In this document: one piece after another, positions 44,076 through 52,839 of the stretch
How positions within the stretch are numbered: the first letter of the stretch is position 1
Layout: each line of letters starts with the position of its first letter
Source of the DNA: Pseudobacteriovorax antillogorgiicola
GTDB lineage: Bacteria > Bdellovibrionota_B > Oligoflexia > Oligoflexales > Oligoflexaceae
DNA: 64,000 nt
Assembly (NCBI RefSeq): GCF_900177345.1
Contig: NZ_FWZT01000006.1
Span: 124,001-188,000 of the forward strand
Reading direction: 5' to 3'
The notes under the pieces: generated by a model
What the model saw: the letters and a program-made list of their open reading frames with translations, nothing else
Told to the model about the DNA's origin: nothing
Database searches by the model: none
Made by a program: the position numbers and the translations under genes

Positions 44076-44359
44076 GAGTCATCTCCTAAAGCTTCGTAGA
44101 AAGCCAGAAGAGCCTGTAAATCTTTAATATACTGATCGACCATAGCTCTTTTTTTTTGGTTTACAGCGTTTTCATCATCTGGAATAGCTTTTTGAGCGAT
44201 AAAGCGAAAGGTTCTGAGGGCCCCTCGAAGATCGTGCTGAAATTTTAAATCGCTCTCTTTTTCTTCTGAAGACTGAGGTAGTGCGACTATTTTGTAGTGA
44301 CGCCCGTCTTTGATTTCCGACCACAGTTCTTCCACCTGATCGTGACTTAGGATTTGCAT
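44072..44359 (-). CDS. Small H-box-like helical protein
   Basis: 95 residues. The middle reads LKFQHDLRGALRTFRFIAQ, which resembles a histidine-kinase H-box (HDLR.PL), and the C-terminal helix (MVDQYIKDLQALLAFYEALG) could be the second helix of a DHp hairpin. No ATPase domain is attached. It lies between the sigma-54 activator gene (11 bases upstream) and the kinase gene (4-bp overlap), so a role as phosphotransfer intermediate or kinase modulator is an inference. The H-box resemblance is by eye only. Confidence 0.6.
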   Translation of the reverse strand: MQILSHDQVEELWSEIKDGRHYKIVALPQSSEEKESDLKFQHDLRGALRTFRFIAQKAIPDDENAVNQKKRAMVDQYIKDLQALLAFYEALGDDS

Positions 44360-44369
44360 ATCAACCTCC

Positions 44370-45791
44370 TTACATCTTCAGAATCGTTTTCAGTTCAGCA
44401 TCTTCTATATGCCCCTCTTGGACAAGTTTATGCAGGCGATTACCAAGGGTAGAACGGGGAATTGCAATAGCTTGAGAGAGTTGGCGGATACTCATGGCTC
44501 CTTTCTGACTAAAGATGACGCGAATCAATTCTACCAATAGAATCTGACTCAGTTGCTCGTAATCCTGGTGCTCACCGGAATGCAACGGAATTACAATCGT
44601 ATTGTCGTCTTGGCGCTGGGGACGCCCTTGTTCCCCTATAGACTCCCAAATATGCTTCGGTATTGCAGCTGGGGCCAGAATCTTATTCATCGCGCCTTCT
44701 GTCATAGCACGCAGGCAGTTACGCAACTCTCGAATATTGCCGTGGCGCCATGTGTAACGTTTCAGGATGTCCAGGGCACCCGCCGAAATATGAAAGGGTC
44801 CCAGTGTCATAGTCTTACAAAAATGCTGCACCAGAGCATCAAATTCATCCATTCTATCGCGAAGAGGAGCTAGTTCGATGGTGGCCTCACAAAGCCTCTG
44901 CCAAAGGTCCATGCGGAAACGACCTTGTTCAACCAGTTCAGGAAGAGATTCGTTTGTGGCAGATAGTATACGAATGGCAACCGGCTTCTCCTTTGCCGCA
45001 CCCACTGGCCTGATTGTTTGATTATCCAAAACTCGAAGTAAGGCGACTTGGGCAGAACTAGTCAGGGTAGCCACCTCATCAAGGAAAATCCAACCGCCAT
45101 TAGCCTGTTCAATCAATCCGACCTTATTGGCACTTGCTCCGGTGAAAGCCCCTTTCACATGACCAAACAACTCTGACTCTAACAGAGTTGGAGCAATAGC
45201 CCCGCAGTGAATACGATTAAACGGAACCCCTGATGGCAAGGCTTCCTCAAACAATTCACTCACTAACTCCTTGCCCGTGCCCGACTCGCCGAAGATATGT
45301 ACCGAGCTGATAGCCGAGTTGATTATCCTAGGGATGCGGGCTTTGATCTGATCCAAGGTTGAAGAAACAAAGTGTTTTGGCTTGTGATCTTTGTTGCGAT
45401 CGGTCTGAAAAAATGCAAAGGTCGCGGCCAGTCGCTCCACCAGATCACCTTCATCAAGACCCTTAAAAATAAAGTCGTCTGCTCCTAGATCCAAGCAACG
45501 TCGCACAGTTTCTGGATCGTTCATATCGGAGCACATCATGATAATAGCTCGGGGAATCTCTTGCTTCAGCTTCTGCACCAACCGATCCCCTGAAACACTA
45601 CTTTGGCCAATATTGATATCGAGTACAATGAGGCACGGGCCTGTTTCCTCATCAATAGCAGCAAATAGCTCCTCTGCCGTCAGACAAGTCGTTACTTGAA
45701 AAGAGTGCCCCTTAGCCTTAGTCAAAGTCTCACGAAACTCTTCACCATAGAAAGGGTCGTCGTCTAAGTGGTAAATCCGATTTATGGCCAT
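44370..45791 (-). CDS. Sigma-54-dependent response regulator (NtrC type)
   Basis: 473 residues. Receiver ~1-125 with Asp10-Asp12 (HLDDDPF) and acceptor Asp58 (LIVLDINIG). AAA+ domain ~140-375 with Walker A GESGTGKE (168-175), the sigma-54 contact loop GAFTGA (214-219) intact, Walker B GGWIFLDE (232-239) and a conserved RELRNCLRAM. A C-terminal helix-turn-helix (MSIRQLSQAIAIPRSTLGNR) is longer and more winged-helix-like than the usual Fis-type domain. It should activate sigma-54 promoters. One such promoter lies at 45906-45920 in front of the divergent ABC exporter operon. Confidence 0.9.
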   Translation of the reverse strand: MAINRIYHLDDDPFYGEEFRETLTKAKGHSFQVTTCLTAEELFAAIDEETGPCLIVLDINIGQSSVSGDRLVQKLKQEIPRAIIMMCSDMNDPETVRRCLDLGADDFIFKGLDEGDLVERLAATFAFFQTDRNKDHKPKHFVSSTLDQIKARIPRIINSAISSVHIFGESGTGKELVSELFEEALPSGVPFNRIHCGAIAPTLLESELFGHVKGAFTGASANKVGLIEQANGGWIFLDEVATLTSSAQVALLRVLDNQTIRPVGAAKEKPVAIRILSATNESLPELVEQGRFRMDLWQRLCEATIELAPLRDRMDEFDALVQHFCKTMTLGPFHISAGALDILKRYTWRHGNIRELRNCLRAMTEGAMNKILAPAAIPKHIWESIGEQGRPQRQDDNTIVIPLHSGEHQDYEQLSQILLVELIRVIFSQKGAMSIRQLSQAIAIPRSTLGNRLHKLVQEGHIEDAELKTILKM

Positions 45792-45883
45792 TTCTCGTCC
45801 CCCTTTTGAAAAATCCTGGCCAAATATCGGCCATTCGGCCTGAACTTAGCAAGGCATTTCTAGCCGATTGACCATAAATCACT

Positions 45884-45899
45884 AATATTACTATATTAA
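45884..45899. repeat. Short palindrome in the divergent control region
   Basis: TAATAT-TACT-ATATTA, a perfect 6-bp inverted repeat, lies seven bases upstream of the -24 element. It could be an activator-binding half of the sigma-54 promoter region or only AT-rich sequence. Confidence 0.25.
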
Positions 45900-45905
45900 T
45901 AACTA

Positions 45906-45920
45906 TGGCACAGAGCTTGT
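45906..45920 (+). promoter_or_regulatory. Sigma-54 -24/-12 promoter of the ABC exporter operon
   Basis: TGGCAC-AGAGC-TTGT matches TGGCAC-N5-TTGC in all but the last base, with exact GG-to-G spacing. It is 38 bases before the ATG at 45958 and about 115 bp from the start of the divergent sigma-54 activator gene, the usual arrangement for an enhancer-dependent operon next to its activator. Confidence 0.65.
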
Positions 45921-45957
45921 AATAGGTGGTTTGTCGAATCAGCAAGGAGGGCAAACC

Positions 45958-46122
45958 ATGACACTTTTCATCCAACAGCTATTACTTCTGAAGTTCTTCA
46001 AAGAGCTGAAAGAGAAAAAGAAGAAAAGACAATTCGCAGACCTAAACGAAAAGAGAGACTTCGAGCGCACCTCCAATCAGGAAGTCGCTTGCCAGAGACT
46101 CTTCGGGGAGTTCATAGGATGA
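45958..46122 (+). CDS. Small basic protein, first gene of the exporter operon
   Basis: 54 residues starting MTLFIQQLLLLKFFKELKEK, with an ideal AGGAGG seven bases upstream. A short hydrophobic helix is followed by a Lys-rich stretch (EKKKKRQF) and an acidic and polar tail. No family recognised. It could be a membrane-associated leader peptide, a small subunit or the exported substrate of the ABC protein. The stop overlaps the next start (ATGA). Confidence 0.6.
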   Translation: MTLFIQQLLLLKFFKELKEKKKKRQFADLNEKRDFERTSNQEVACQRLFGEFIG

Positions 46123-46547
46123 ATTCGATCACATTGGAGGCGGCTCAGTCGCCTTCCATAAAGCAGCTTTATGAAGTGGTGAACATAGGCTTGCTATCAA
46201 AATTAACAAACTATCAATCACAGCGCGAGGACCGTGTTGCTGTGGAGGTGCCAGAGATGAAGGATCTAAGCATTGATGTGTCTAGGGATTTCATGGCGAC
46301 AATCATCAACGGTTTGCAGGTTCAACCCCGAGCCGAAATCGTTCGTCGCCACTACCTGGAGCATCAACCACCTTCACGAATTGCACAGGACCTTAATCTT
46401 AGCCCGAGCCGAGTCGAGTATCATCTTAAAATATTCCGGCTCCTAATGATAAAATCGCTACGGCAGTTACAGGATGAGAACTGCCTTAAAGGAGACCATC
46501 ATGATCCGTCAGATTCTGCATCGACTGACATTTTCTCAAAGCTCTGA
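46119..46547 (+). CDS. Sigma-factor region-4-like / LuxR-like HTH regulator
   Basis: 142 residues from the ATG at 46119, which overlaps the stop of the small upstream gene and has GGGGAG eight bases away. The N-terminal half is helical and unrecognised. The C-terminal half (PRAEIVRRHYLEHQPPSRIA then LSPSRVEYHLKIFRLLMIKS) is a helix-turn-helix of the sigma-70 region 4 or LuxR type. A region 2 is absent, so it is not a full sigma factor. Its 3' end overlaps the ABC gene start by about 47 bases, indicating translational coupling. It may control the same operon or a target elsewhere. Confidence 0.7.
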   Translation: MNSITLEAAQSPSIKQLYEVVNIGLLSKLTNYQSQREDRVAVEVPEMKDLSIDVSRDFMATIINGLQVQPRAEIVRRHYLEHQPPSRIAQDLNLSPSRVEYHLKIFRLLMIKSLRQLQDENCLKGDHHDPSDSASTDIFSKL

Positions 46548-49500
46548 GCTTGTCAGGCGGGGAACGAATAAGGTACTTGGCGACCATGACCTGCTCGAAC
46601 TTCCCGATGACTTAAAAACCGAGCACTATCCGAAGGGTTTCGATAAGCTAAGGCTTGATCGGCCCTTACACTTTTTTATGGACTGTATCAAAGCTGTAGG
46701 CACCAACGTAAGGCTACAGACGATTCTTATTCTGGCCACTTTGCTGGTCGAGTTGACTATGCCTTATGCAGTTTTCAATATTTTGGAACTGATTCGCGGC
46801 AGCTTTGAAGGCGAGACCCACCTTGCCCACGGCATCATCAGTGTCATCGGTCTGGCGGGCCTCGGTGTTCTTGCGGGCGTCTTGGTGCAGCACATGATTC
46901 ACCAAGCTTTGATGGGCATTATGAAAACCTACAATGGGCTGAATACCATTGTATTTAAAAAGTCTCTAAAGGTATCACGAGATGGTATGAAGCAAAGTTC
47001 CATCGGTGATATCGTGAATCACATGGGTTCTGATTCGGGCCAGGTGAGTGAAGGCATTTGGTGTGTTGTGGAGCTGTTGTATGCGTTTGCAGCCTTTGTC
47101 GGTGTAACTGTTATAGCTTACACCTATCTGGGGCCGGCAGCTCTTGTTGGGGTAGGAACCCTGCTGCTACTAACACCTATTCTTAAGCGAGTTTCAACAC
47201 ACTTTATTCGATCTGAGGAGACTCTGATGGAATACCGTGACCAGCGTGTCAACCTCCTGTCTCAGATTTTTTCAGGGATGAGAGTTGTTAAGTTTTTCGT
47301 TTGGGAATCAAAGCTTCTCCAAGAAGTTATTGGCAAGCGTTCACGAGAGCTTGACTCCCAGAGGGTTCTCGCCCGGGCGATTAGCCTTTCAAACTTACTT
47401 TGCCTTGTTGCGCAGGCACTCACTTGCCTAGCATCATTCGCGACCTTTCACCTGCTAGGTGGCGAGTTGACCGCGAGTATTATTTTCGCATCAATCACGT
47501 TATTTTCTGTATTGGAGCATCCTTTTGGTCGCTTGTCTGATCATATCGCTGGGGTGAGCAATGCGCTGGTTTCTTCCGAAAGATTGATCAAGTTTCTTAA
47601 GCTTCCGGAAAGCCAGGGCACTAGCCAAGCAGAATTAGCCTCAGTGAACGTTGGTCCTGCATTGCAGCTCAACAAAGTGGAAGCTCGGTACCAGGATGAT
47701 GAAAATCTGGCAATCAAGATTGATTCGCTTCAGGTCGATCGCGGTGAAACTGTAGCTGTCATTGGGCCAGTCGGCTCAGGTAAGACGAGTTTATTGCGCA
47801 CGATTCTAGGTGAGATCAACCTAGAAGCCGGTGACGTAGAACTGGATTCAAGTATTAAAAAGGTGTCCTTTGTTTCGCAAGAGTCCTACGTTCTTAACGA
47901 AACACTGGAGGACAATATTCGCTTTGGTCACGATCTGGGCGATGTCGATCGCGCCATCCAATTGTCAGCGCTGAGACAAGACTTGCGCTTTTTCCCCGCT
48001 GGTCTCAAAACAGAAATTGGCGAGAACGGGGTGAACCTTTCGGGGGGACAAAAGCAGCGACTCAGCCTCGCCCGAGCTGTTTACTCTCAGCCAGATCTCG
48101 TTTTGCTAGACGACTCTTTGTCAGCAGTGGACCCTGCTACCGAAGCATACTTGGTGGAGCAGCTCTTGCTTGATGCCTGGCAAGATACAACCTGTGTCTT
48201 AGTCACACATCGACTGAAACACCTAGAAGCATTTGATCGTATCGTTTTTATGAGCGACGGCCAGATACTCGATCAAGGTAGCTTTACGGATCTGTTGGAG
48301 CGTTGCCCGGAGTTTCGAGACTTTTGTCAACATCATGATGAAGAAGAGCAAAAAGCTCCTTCACATAAGCACGACCTGACTCCAAGCCTAGACGATCATT
48401 CCGGAGCGTTTATGGCTCACGAAGATCGCGAGGAAGGCGCAGTAAACCCAAGGGTTTATGGCGACTACTTCAAAGCTATGAGTGGCAAGACTCCTCGGGA
48501 ACGGCGTTTGATTGGTCCGCTTTTGATTGGTACGGCTGTGCTTGGAACCGTGGTACCACTTCTCCAGGGCTTATGGTTAAGCTACTGGGCCGATGGCAAA
48601 ACTGATGCCTTTGCACCTACGTTTGCCAATGTCTGGGGCGATTCTTGGCAACTTGTCATCTATGGGGGCTTGAGTTTAGCACTTGTGACAGTCGCATTCG
48701 CTCAATTTCGACTATGGGCTTTGAGGGCTGTGAGAGCCGGTGAAATTCTTCATGAAGAAGCTCTACAACACGTGATTCGAAGCCCTATTAGCTTCTTCGA
48801 TAAGAATCCCGTGGGTCGAGTATTGAATCGATTTGCAAAAGATATCGATGCGGTGGAAAAAGAGATGCCCTGGGATGTGCAGGAGATGATACGCACCGGG
48901 CTTCAGGCTTTCATGTCTTTTGTTGTCATGGTTGTGGTTGTTCCCGTAACCGCCCTCATCATGATACCAACTATTTGGGTATACCTGAAAGTCCAGAATG
49001 CTTATCGGCACTCAGCCCGTGAAACGAAGCGCTTGTTCTCCATATCTCGATCGCCTCTTTTCGCCCATTTTAAGCAAACCCTGGAAGGGGTCGATACGAT
49101 CAGAGCTTATGGTCAGGAAAAATTGTTTATCAATGGTTTTCATAAGGCCGCCACGCGCAATCAGAAGACTTTTTGGACGATGATTCTTGTCAACCGTTGG
49201 TTTTCAGTCAGAATGCCTGTCATGAGCGGAGTGATTACCTTAGCAGTGGGGATCGCAGTCGTGCTCCTAGCAAAGCAAGGATTGATTGCTGCGGGTCTAG
49301 CTGGCTTAACCTTGCTCTACACGAGAAACTTTGCGTCACAGATGAGCATGGCTGTACGCTGTTTCAGTGAAGTTGAATCACGCCTTACCGCAGTGGAGCG
49401 CTTGAAGTATTACGGTACGCTGGCACAGGAAAGCTCTGAGGGCTGTCGTGAGTGGCACCCCAAAAGTGGCTCCATCGTGTTTGAAAATGTGAGTCTTCGC

Positions 49501-50208
49501 TATGACAAACATTTACCCTTGGTGCTTGATGGAGTGAGCTTTGTGATTCCTCATGGTCAAAATGTGGGGCTCATTGGTCGCACTGGTTCTGGTAAGTCAA
49601 CCCTCTTCCAGAGCTTGTTTCGCTTGGTAGAGATCGAGTCGGGACGTATCTTAATCGATGGTGCGGACCACCGTGATATCGCTCTCGATACCTTGCGAAA
49701 GAAGATTGCGATTATTCCCCAGGACCCAACCCTATTTGTGGGTACGATTCGCTCGAACTTGGATCGCTTCCAAGAGTTTAGCGACGCTGAGATCTGGGAT
49801 GTTCTGGGGAAAGTGCAGCTGCACGATCTTGTGTCAAGCTTTGAGCAAGGCCTGGATGCCGCTGTCGCGGAAAACGGTAGCAACTTTAGTCGCGGGCAGC
49901 GTCAGCTGTTCTGTTTCGCCCGTGCCTTGCTGATGGATACTCCTGTGATTTGCCTCGATGAGGCGACAGCATCGGTTGACGTCATCACCGATCGGGTGAT
50001 CCATACTGTTCTTCACGAGCATTGTCGCGACAAGACTGTATTGATCATCGCCCACCGGCTGGGAACTGTAGCTCACTGCGATCAGGTGATCGAACTTAGA
50101 AATGGTAAAGTTGTTGATATTCGGCGCAAAAAGGCCCCGAAAGAGGTCATTGAAGCTCCAGCACGCGTCCTAGGTGGAGCAAATGCAGAACTTGCCATTG
50201 AAACCTAA
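46501..50208 (+). CDS. Full-length ABCC/MRP-type ABC exporter
   Basis: About 1235 residues from the ATG at 46501 (AAGGAG six bases upstream). Two fused TMD-NBD halves in one chain. NBD1 has Walker A GPVGSGKT at ~422-429 and signature LSGGQKQRLSLARA ~512, with LLDDSLSAVD as in MRP proteins. NBD2 has Walker A GRTGSGKST ~1025 and a variant signature FSRGQRQLFCFARALL ~1128, where SRGQ replaces SGGQ as in the asymmetric MRP pattern (LSVGQRQ). Several hydrophobic segments lie before each NBD; there is no TMD0. The linker between halves is acidic. MRP-type exporters move conjugates, peptides or lipids out. It is the last gene of the sigma-54-controlled operon, and a hairpin follows at 50228-50256. 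Confidence 0.88.
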   Translation: MIRQILHRLTFSQSSELVRRGTNKVLGDHDLLELPDDLKTEHYPKGFDKLRLDRPLHFFMDCIKAVGTNVRLQTILILATLLVELTMPYAVFNILELIRGSFEGETHLAHGIISVIGLAGLGVLAGVLVQHMIHQALMGIMKTYNGLNTIVFKKSLKVSRDGMKQSSIGDIVNHMGSDSGQVSEGIWCVVELLYAFAAFVGVTVIAYTYLGPAALVGVGTLLLLTPILKRVSTHFIRSEETLMEYRDQRVNLLSQIFSGMRVVKFFVWESKLLQEVIGKRSRELDSQRVLARAISLSNLLCLVAQALTCLASFATFHLLGGELTASIIFASITLFSVLEHPFGRLSDHIAGVSNALVSSERLIKFLKLPESQGTSQAELASVNVGPALQLNKVEARYQDDENLAIKIDSLQVDRGETVAVIGPVGSGKTSLLRTILGEINLEAGDVELDSSIKKVSFVSQESYVLNETLEDNIRFGHDLGDVDRAIQLSALRQDLRFFPAGLKTEIGENGVNLSGGQKQRLSLARAVYSQPDLVLLDDSLSAVDPATEAYLVEQLLLDAWQDTTCVLVTHRLKHLEAFDRIVFMSDGQILDQGSFTDLLERCPEFRDFCQHHDEEEQKAPSHKHDLTPSLDDHSGAFMAHEDREEGAVNPRVYGDYFKAMSGKTPRERRLIGPLLIGTAVLGTVVPLLQGLWLSYWADGKTDAFAPTFANVWGDSWQLVIYGGLSLALVTVAFAQFRLWALRAVRAGEILHEEALQHVIRSPISFFDKNPVGRVLNRFAKDIDAVEKEMPWDVQEMIRTGLQAFMSFVVMVVVVPVTALIMIPTIWVYLKVQNAYRHSARETKRLFSISRSPLFAHFKQTLEGVDTIRAYGQEKLFINGFHKAATRNQKTFWTMILVNRWFSVRMPVMSGVITLAVGIAVVLLAKQGLIAAGLAGLTLLYTRNFASQMSMAVRCFSEVESRLTAVERLKYYGTLAQESSEGCREWHPKSGSIVFENVSLRYDKHLPLVLDGVSFVIPHGQNVGLIGRTGSGKSTLFQSLFRLVEIESGRILIDGADHRDIALDTLRKKIAIIPQDPTLFVGTIRSNLDRFQEFSDAEIWDVLGKVQLHDLVSSFEQGLDAAVAENGSNFSRGQRQLFCFARALLMDTPVICLDEATASVDVITDRVIHTVLHEHCRDKTVLIIAHRLGTVAHCDQVIELRNGKVVDIRRKKAPKEVIEAPARVLGGANAELAIET

Positions 50209-50227
50209 TATTCCTTCTAAAGCTCGG

Positions 50228-50256
50228 CATTGATGGGACCCTAGATCCCATCAATG
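50228..50256. terminator. Strong hairpin after the ABC exporter gene
   Basis: CATTGATGGGA (50228-50238) and TCCCATCAATG (50246-50256) pair perfectly over 11 bp with a 7-base loop. It lies 20 bp after the exporter stop. No T-run follows, so it is a likely but not classical terminator. Confidence 0.6.
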
Positions 50257-50353
50257 CTTCACCCCTTCCAAAAGACCTAGGCAGAAAATTCCTTACCGAA
50301 TGCGGGGTCGTAGGCCGAAGACAACTCAGGCGTAATCTCATCGGAAGTAGTCG

Positions 50354-52246
50354 ATGTTCAAGACTCCCCTAACAGCGCTCATCCTAATTTTCCTAAGCAC
50401 CATTGCTTATGGAAAAAAACCTATCGATATTAATGATGAAAAGTTTGAGGGCGCGTGGCTAGGGCCTTATGCATCCGTGTATATTGGCGATGAGACTATC
50501 GATCAGGTGATAGAACCATCCTTTGCAAGCAAGTTTTTCGACAACGACTTTCTCTACATCATATTGCGGAATCCTGGTTCAAGTTTGCGCGCCACCAAAC
50601 CAGTCTGGGTTCGGTTTGATGTCACAAACTCTGGGGACAAAAGCCAAACTTTTGTGCTAGACGCCTTATCCTGGCCATTTGACTTTTCTGAGTTTTATGT
50701 AAATGGTCAACTTCGAGACAGAATGGTTATTGGGGGGCGTCAAGAACGTTTTTTCTCAACTCAGATCGAGCCGCATCAAGAGGCTAGCATTCATATCCGA
50801 ATTGGTGATGGGTTAACAAGCAACCTACTTGTATTTTCTTGGCGCTCAAAAACAAAATACTTCATCAGAGAACTAGAAACCAAGAACTATTACACCATGA
50901 CCTATTCGATTATCGGGATGAGTATCCTATTCAATCTTTTGGTCTTTCTTGCATATAGAGATCGCACCTATTTGTCCTACATCATGTATCTCGTCTTTTT
51001 GGGTCTCTGGAATTATAGTGTCACCAATATAGCTAGACAGATATGGGGTAGCAATGATGGAATCGCTGTGACAGCATCTCTGATGGGTCTTTTTGCACTT
51101 TTATTCTCAATGGAATTTCTCAACCTGAAGCGATATAAAAAACTTTATGCAATTGCCAAGGTCTTGCTAGCTTTCTCAGTGATCAACGTGCTGGTATCTA
51201 TTTTCGATAGCAAGCTTGGTTTTCTAATGGTTCACGTCACATCGATGTTCGGCTCACCATTCTGCTTGCTTTGTGGAATCATCATCTCTCTCCGCGAAAG
51301 GCAGATTCACGCCTATATTTACTCGGTAGCCTTTGGAACCTTCCTCATCGGCGTCTTGATGACTGTTTTATTTAATCAAGGGATGGTAAGCGACCTTGAC
51401 TACCTAGGCGGTATGCAAAGCGGAGCCTTGATTGAAAATATTCTTATGATGGTCGCGATGGGTCAGAAAATCTACCAATCAGAACGGCAGCGGAAGCACA
51501 GCTACGGCCAACTCGCAAAAGTATTCTTTCCCCATCAACTCAAGCAAATGAAAGCTGGGCAAACGTTAGAAAACACCATGCCAGTAGGAGAGAAGGAGGC
51601 CTGTATACTTGCATTTGACGTAATCAACAGTTCCGCTATTGAGGAAGAAAGTTTTGCTCATTCATGGGAAGAGTTTATGTCCCATTGTCGAGCGATTATG
51701 ATGGATGGCTACGATATTGAGAAATTGGCAAGCACTGGTTACATGATCAAAGAGATGGGCGATGGTTTTCTTTGCTCCATTGGCTATCCATTCGACAACA
51801 TCGGGGACAACCTTTCCCAAGACGCTGTCCAACTAGCAGAAAACATGACGTTATTGTTTCATAAATTAATGAATCCCAAAGGCTGTCGGCAAGAGGTGCA
51901 TTGCTCCATCGGCATTGCTAAAGGTACCGTGAGGGGTTACTTCTCAAAGTCTGGCGCAATTCGCCACGATCTTTGGGGGCCAGCTGTGGTTCACGCCACC
52001 CGTTATGAATCCATTCGCAAGAAACTATTCCTCGCTGAAGGTCTCGAAGAAAATCATATCATCACCCTTCAGCAGACAGTCTATCACGGCTTACCCACAG
52101 AGCTGCAAATCAGCTACAAACTGATCGACTTGGAAACCACGAAACTCAAGGTTCGAAACGATCAGCAGGCGACCCACTTAGCCTATAGAATCGGTACTAA
52201 GGCACGGCCCAGAGCACCTCTAATCCAGCAAGTATCAAATATTTAG
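50354..52246 (+). CDS. 7TM-DISM receptor class III nucleotide cyclase
   Basis: 630 residues. Signal peptide 1-20; periplasmic DISM-type domain ~21-180 (TKPVWVRFDVTNSGDKSQTF); seven transmembrane segments ~185-380; then a class III cyclase domain ~412-560 with CILAFDVINSSA (first metal Asp), LASTGYMIKEMGDGFLCSIG (second metal Asp in GDG) and a late GPAVVHATRYE. It should make cAMP or cGMP in response to a periplasmic ligand. The C-terminus carries a TATCAAATATT sequence that resembles the operator of the next gene. A cNMP-binding kinase is encoded at 9737, a possible but unproven consumer. Confidence 0.82.
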   Translation: MFKTPLTALILIFLSTIAYGKKPIDINDEKFEGAWLGPYASVYIGDETIDQVIEPSFASKFFDNDFLYIILRNPGSSLRATKPVWVRFDVTNSGDKSQTFVLDALSWPFDFSEFYVNGQLRDRMVIGGRQERFFSTQIEPHQEASIHIRIGDGLTSNLLVFSWRSKTKYFIRELETKNYYTMTYSIIGMSILFNLLVFLAYRDRTYLSYIMYLVFLGLWNYSVTNIARQIWGSNDGIAVTASLMGLFALLFSMEFLNLKRYKKLYAIAKVLLAFSVINVLVSIFDSKLGFLMVHVTSMFGSPFCLLCGIIISLRERQIHAYIYSVAFGTFLIGVLMTVLFNQGMVSDLDYLGGMQSGALIENILMMVAMGQKIYQSERQRKHSYGQLAKVFFPHQLKQMKAGQTLENTMPVGEKEACILAFDVINSSAIEEESFAHSWEEFMSHCRAIMMDGYDIEKLASTGYMIKEMGDGFLCSIGYPFDNIGDNLSQDAVQLAENMTLLFHKLMNPKGCRQEVHCSIGIAKGTVRGYFSKSGAIRHDLWGPAVVHATRYESIRKKLFLAEGLEENHIITLQQTVYHGLPTELQISYKLIDLETTKLKVRNDQQATHLAYRIGTKARPRAPLIQQVSNI

Positions 52247-52284
52247 ACTTCATAAGTAGATGATATAATTATATATTATTTTTT

Positions 52285-52325
52285 ATATCAAATATTTGAT
52301 ATTTACTGCCGATATATGGTATAAA
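52285..52325 (+). promoter_or_regulatory. Promoter and palindromic operator of the antitoxin gene
   Basis: ATATCAAATATTTGATAT (52285-52302) is a perfect 18-bp palindrome. Its right end contains TTGATA (52296-52301), a -35, with TATAAA at 52320-52325 after an 18-base spacer. A related half site, TATCAAATATTTAG, lies at the end of the cyclase gene. A palindrome covering the -35 is the standard arrangement for autoregulation by an Xre-type antitoxin. Confidence 0.7.
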
Positions 52326-52344
52326 GGGACTAAGGAGGTGCGAA

Positions 52345-52779
52345 ATGCTAACGAACTCTCAAAGACAAAGCAACCGAGCCAAGCTCCAAGCACTGTCGTC
52401 CGAAAATACAGCGACCTTGGGCAAGGTCTTCTGGAGACTTGTGGATGAATATGACCTTAGCAACAAGCAAGTCGCCACAATTCTCGATGTTACCACAGCG
52501 CAGGTTTCCAACTTGAGTCGCACTCGGAAAATACCACAGAAGGCCGAAGCCTATGCCCGTGTCGGTCAGTTGCTTGGCATCAAGAAATGTCTTGAAGTGC
52601 AGTATCCTGTGAACCCCAAAGTCAAATCCAATTGGCTGAAGGTCAAGCGAGAGGCTTTTCAAGGTGCAAGCGCTATCGACTTCATCACCGAAGATATGTT
52701 TCAAACTGGTGTGCGCTTGTTTCAAGTGCGTCGCTTGATGGATCTCTGGCGTGTAGGCAGCATACCGGAATTAATTTAG
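52345..52779 (+). CDS. Xre/MbcA/ParS-type antitoxin
   Basis: 144 residues. The helix-turn-helix half (LSNKQVATILDVTTAQVSNL) matches the Xre domain of this family. The C-terminal half (NWLKVKREAFQGASAIDFIT, then VRRLMDLWRVG) matches the MbcA/ParS toxin-binding DUF2384 region. It should repress its own promoter and bind the RES toxin. AAGGAGG is six to seven bases before the ATG. The RES gene follows after 60 bp. Confidence 0.85.
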   Translation: MLTNSQRQSNRAKLQALSSENTATLGKVFWRLVDEYDLSNKQVATILDVTTAQVSNLSRTRKIPQKAEAYARVGQLLGIKKCLEVQYPVNPKVKSNWLKVKREAFQGASAIDFITEDMFQTGVRLFQVRRLMDLWRVGSIPELI

Positions 52780-52839
52780 CCGACGCGGCTTCGTATCTTT
52801 TGAATCTAATCGAACTTAAGGCACAGATGGGATCTGTAT

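Noticed and set aside
46119-46547. Full sigma-70-family ECF factor
   Set aside because: Only a region-4-like helix-turn-helix is present; there is no region 2 and the N-terminal half does not resemble one.
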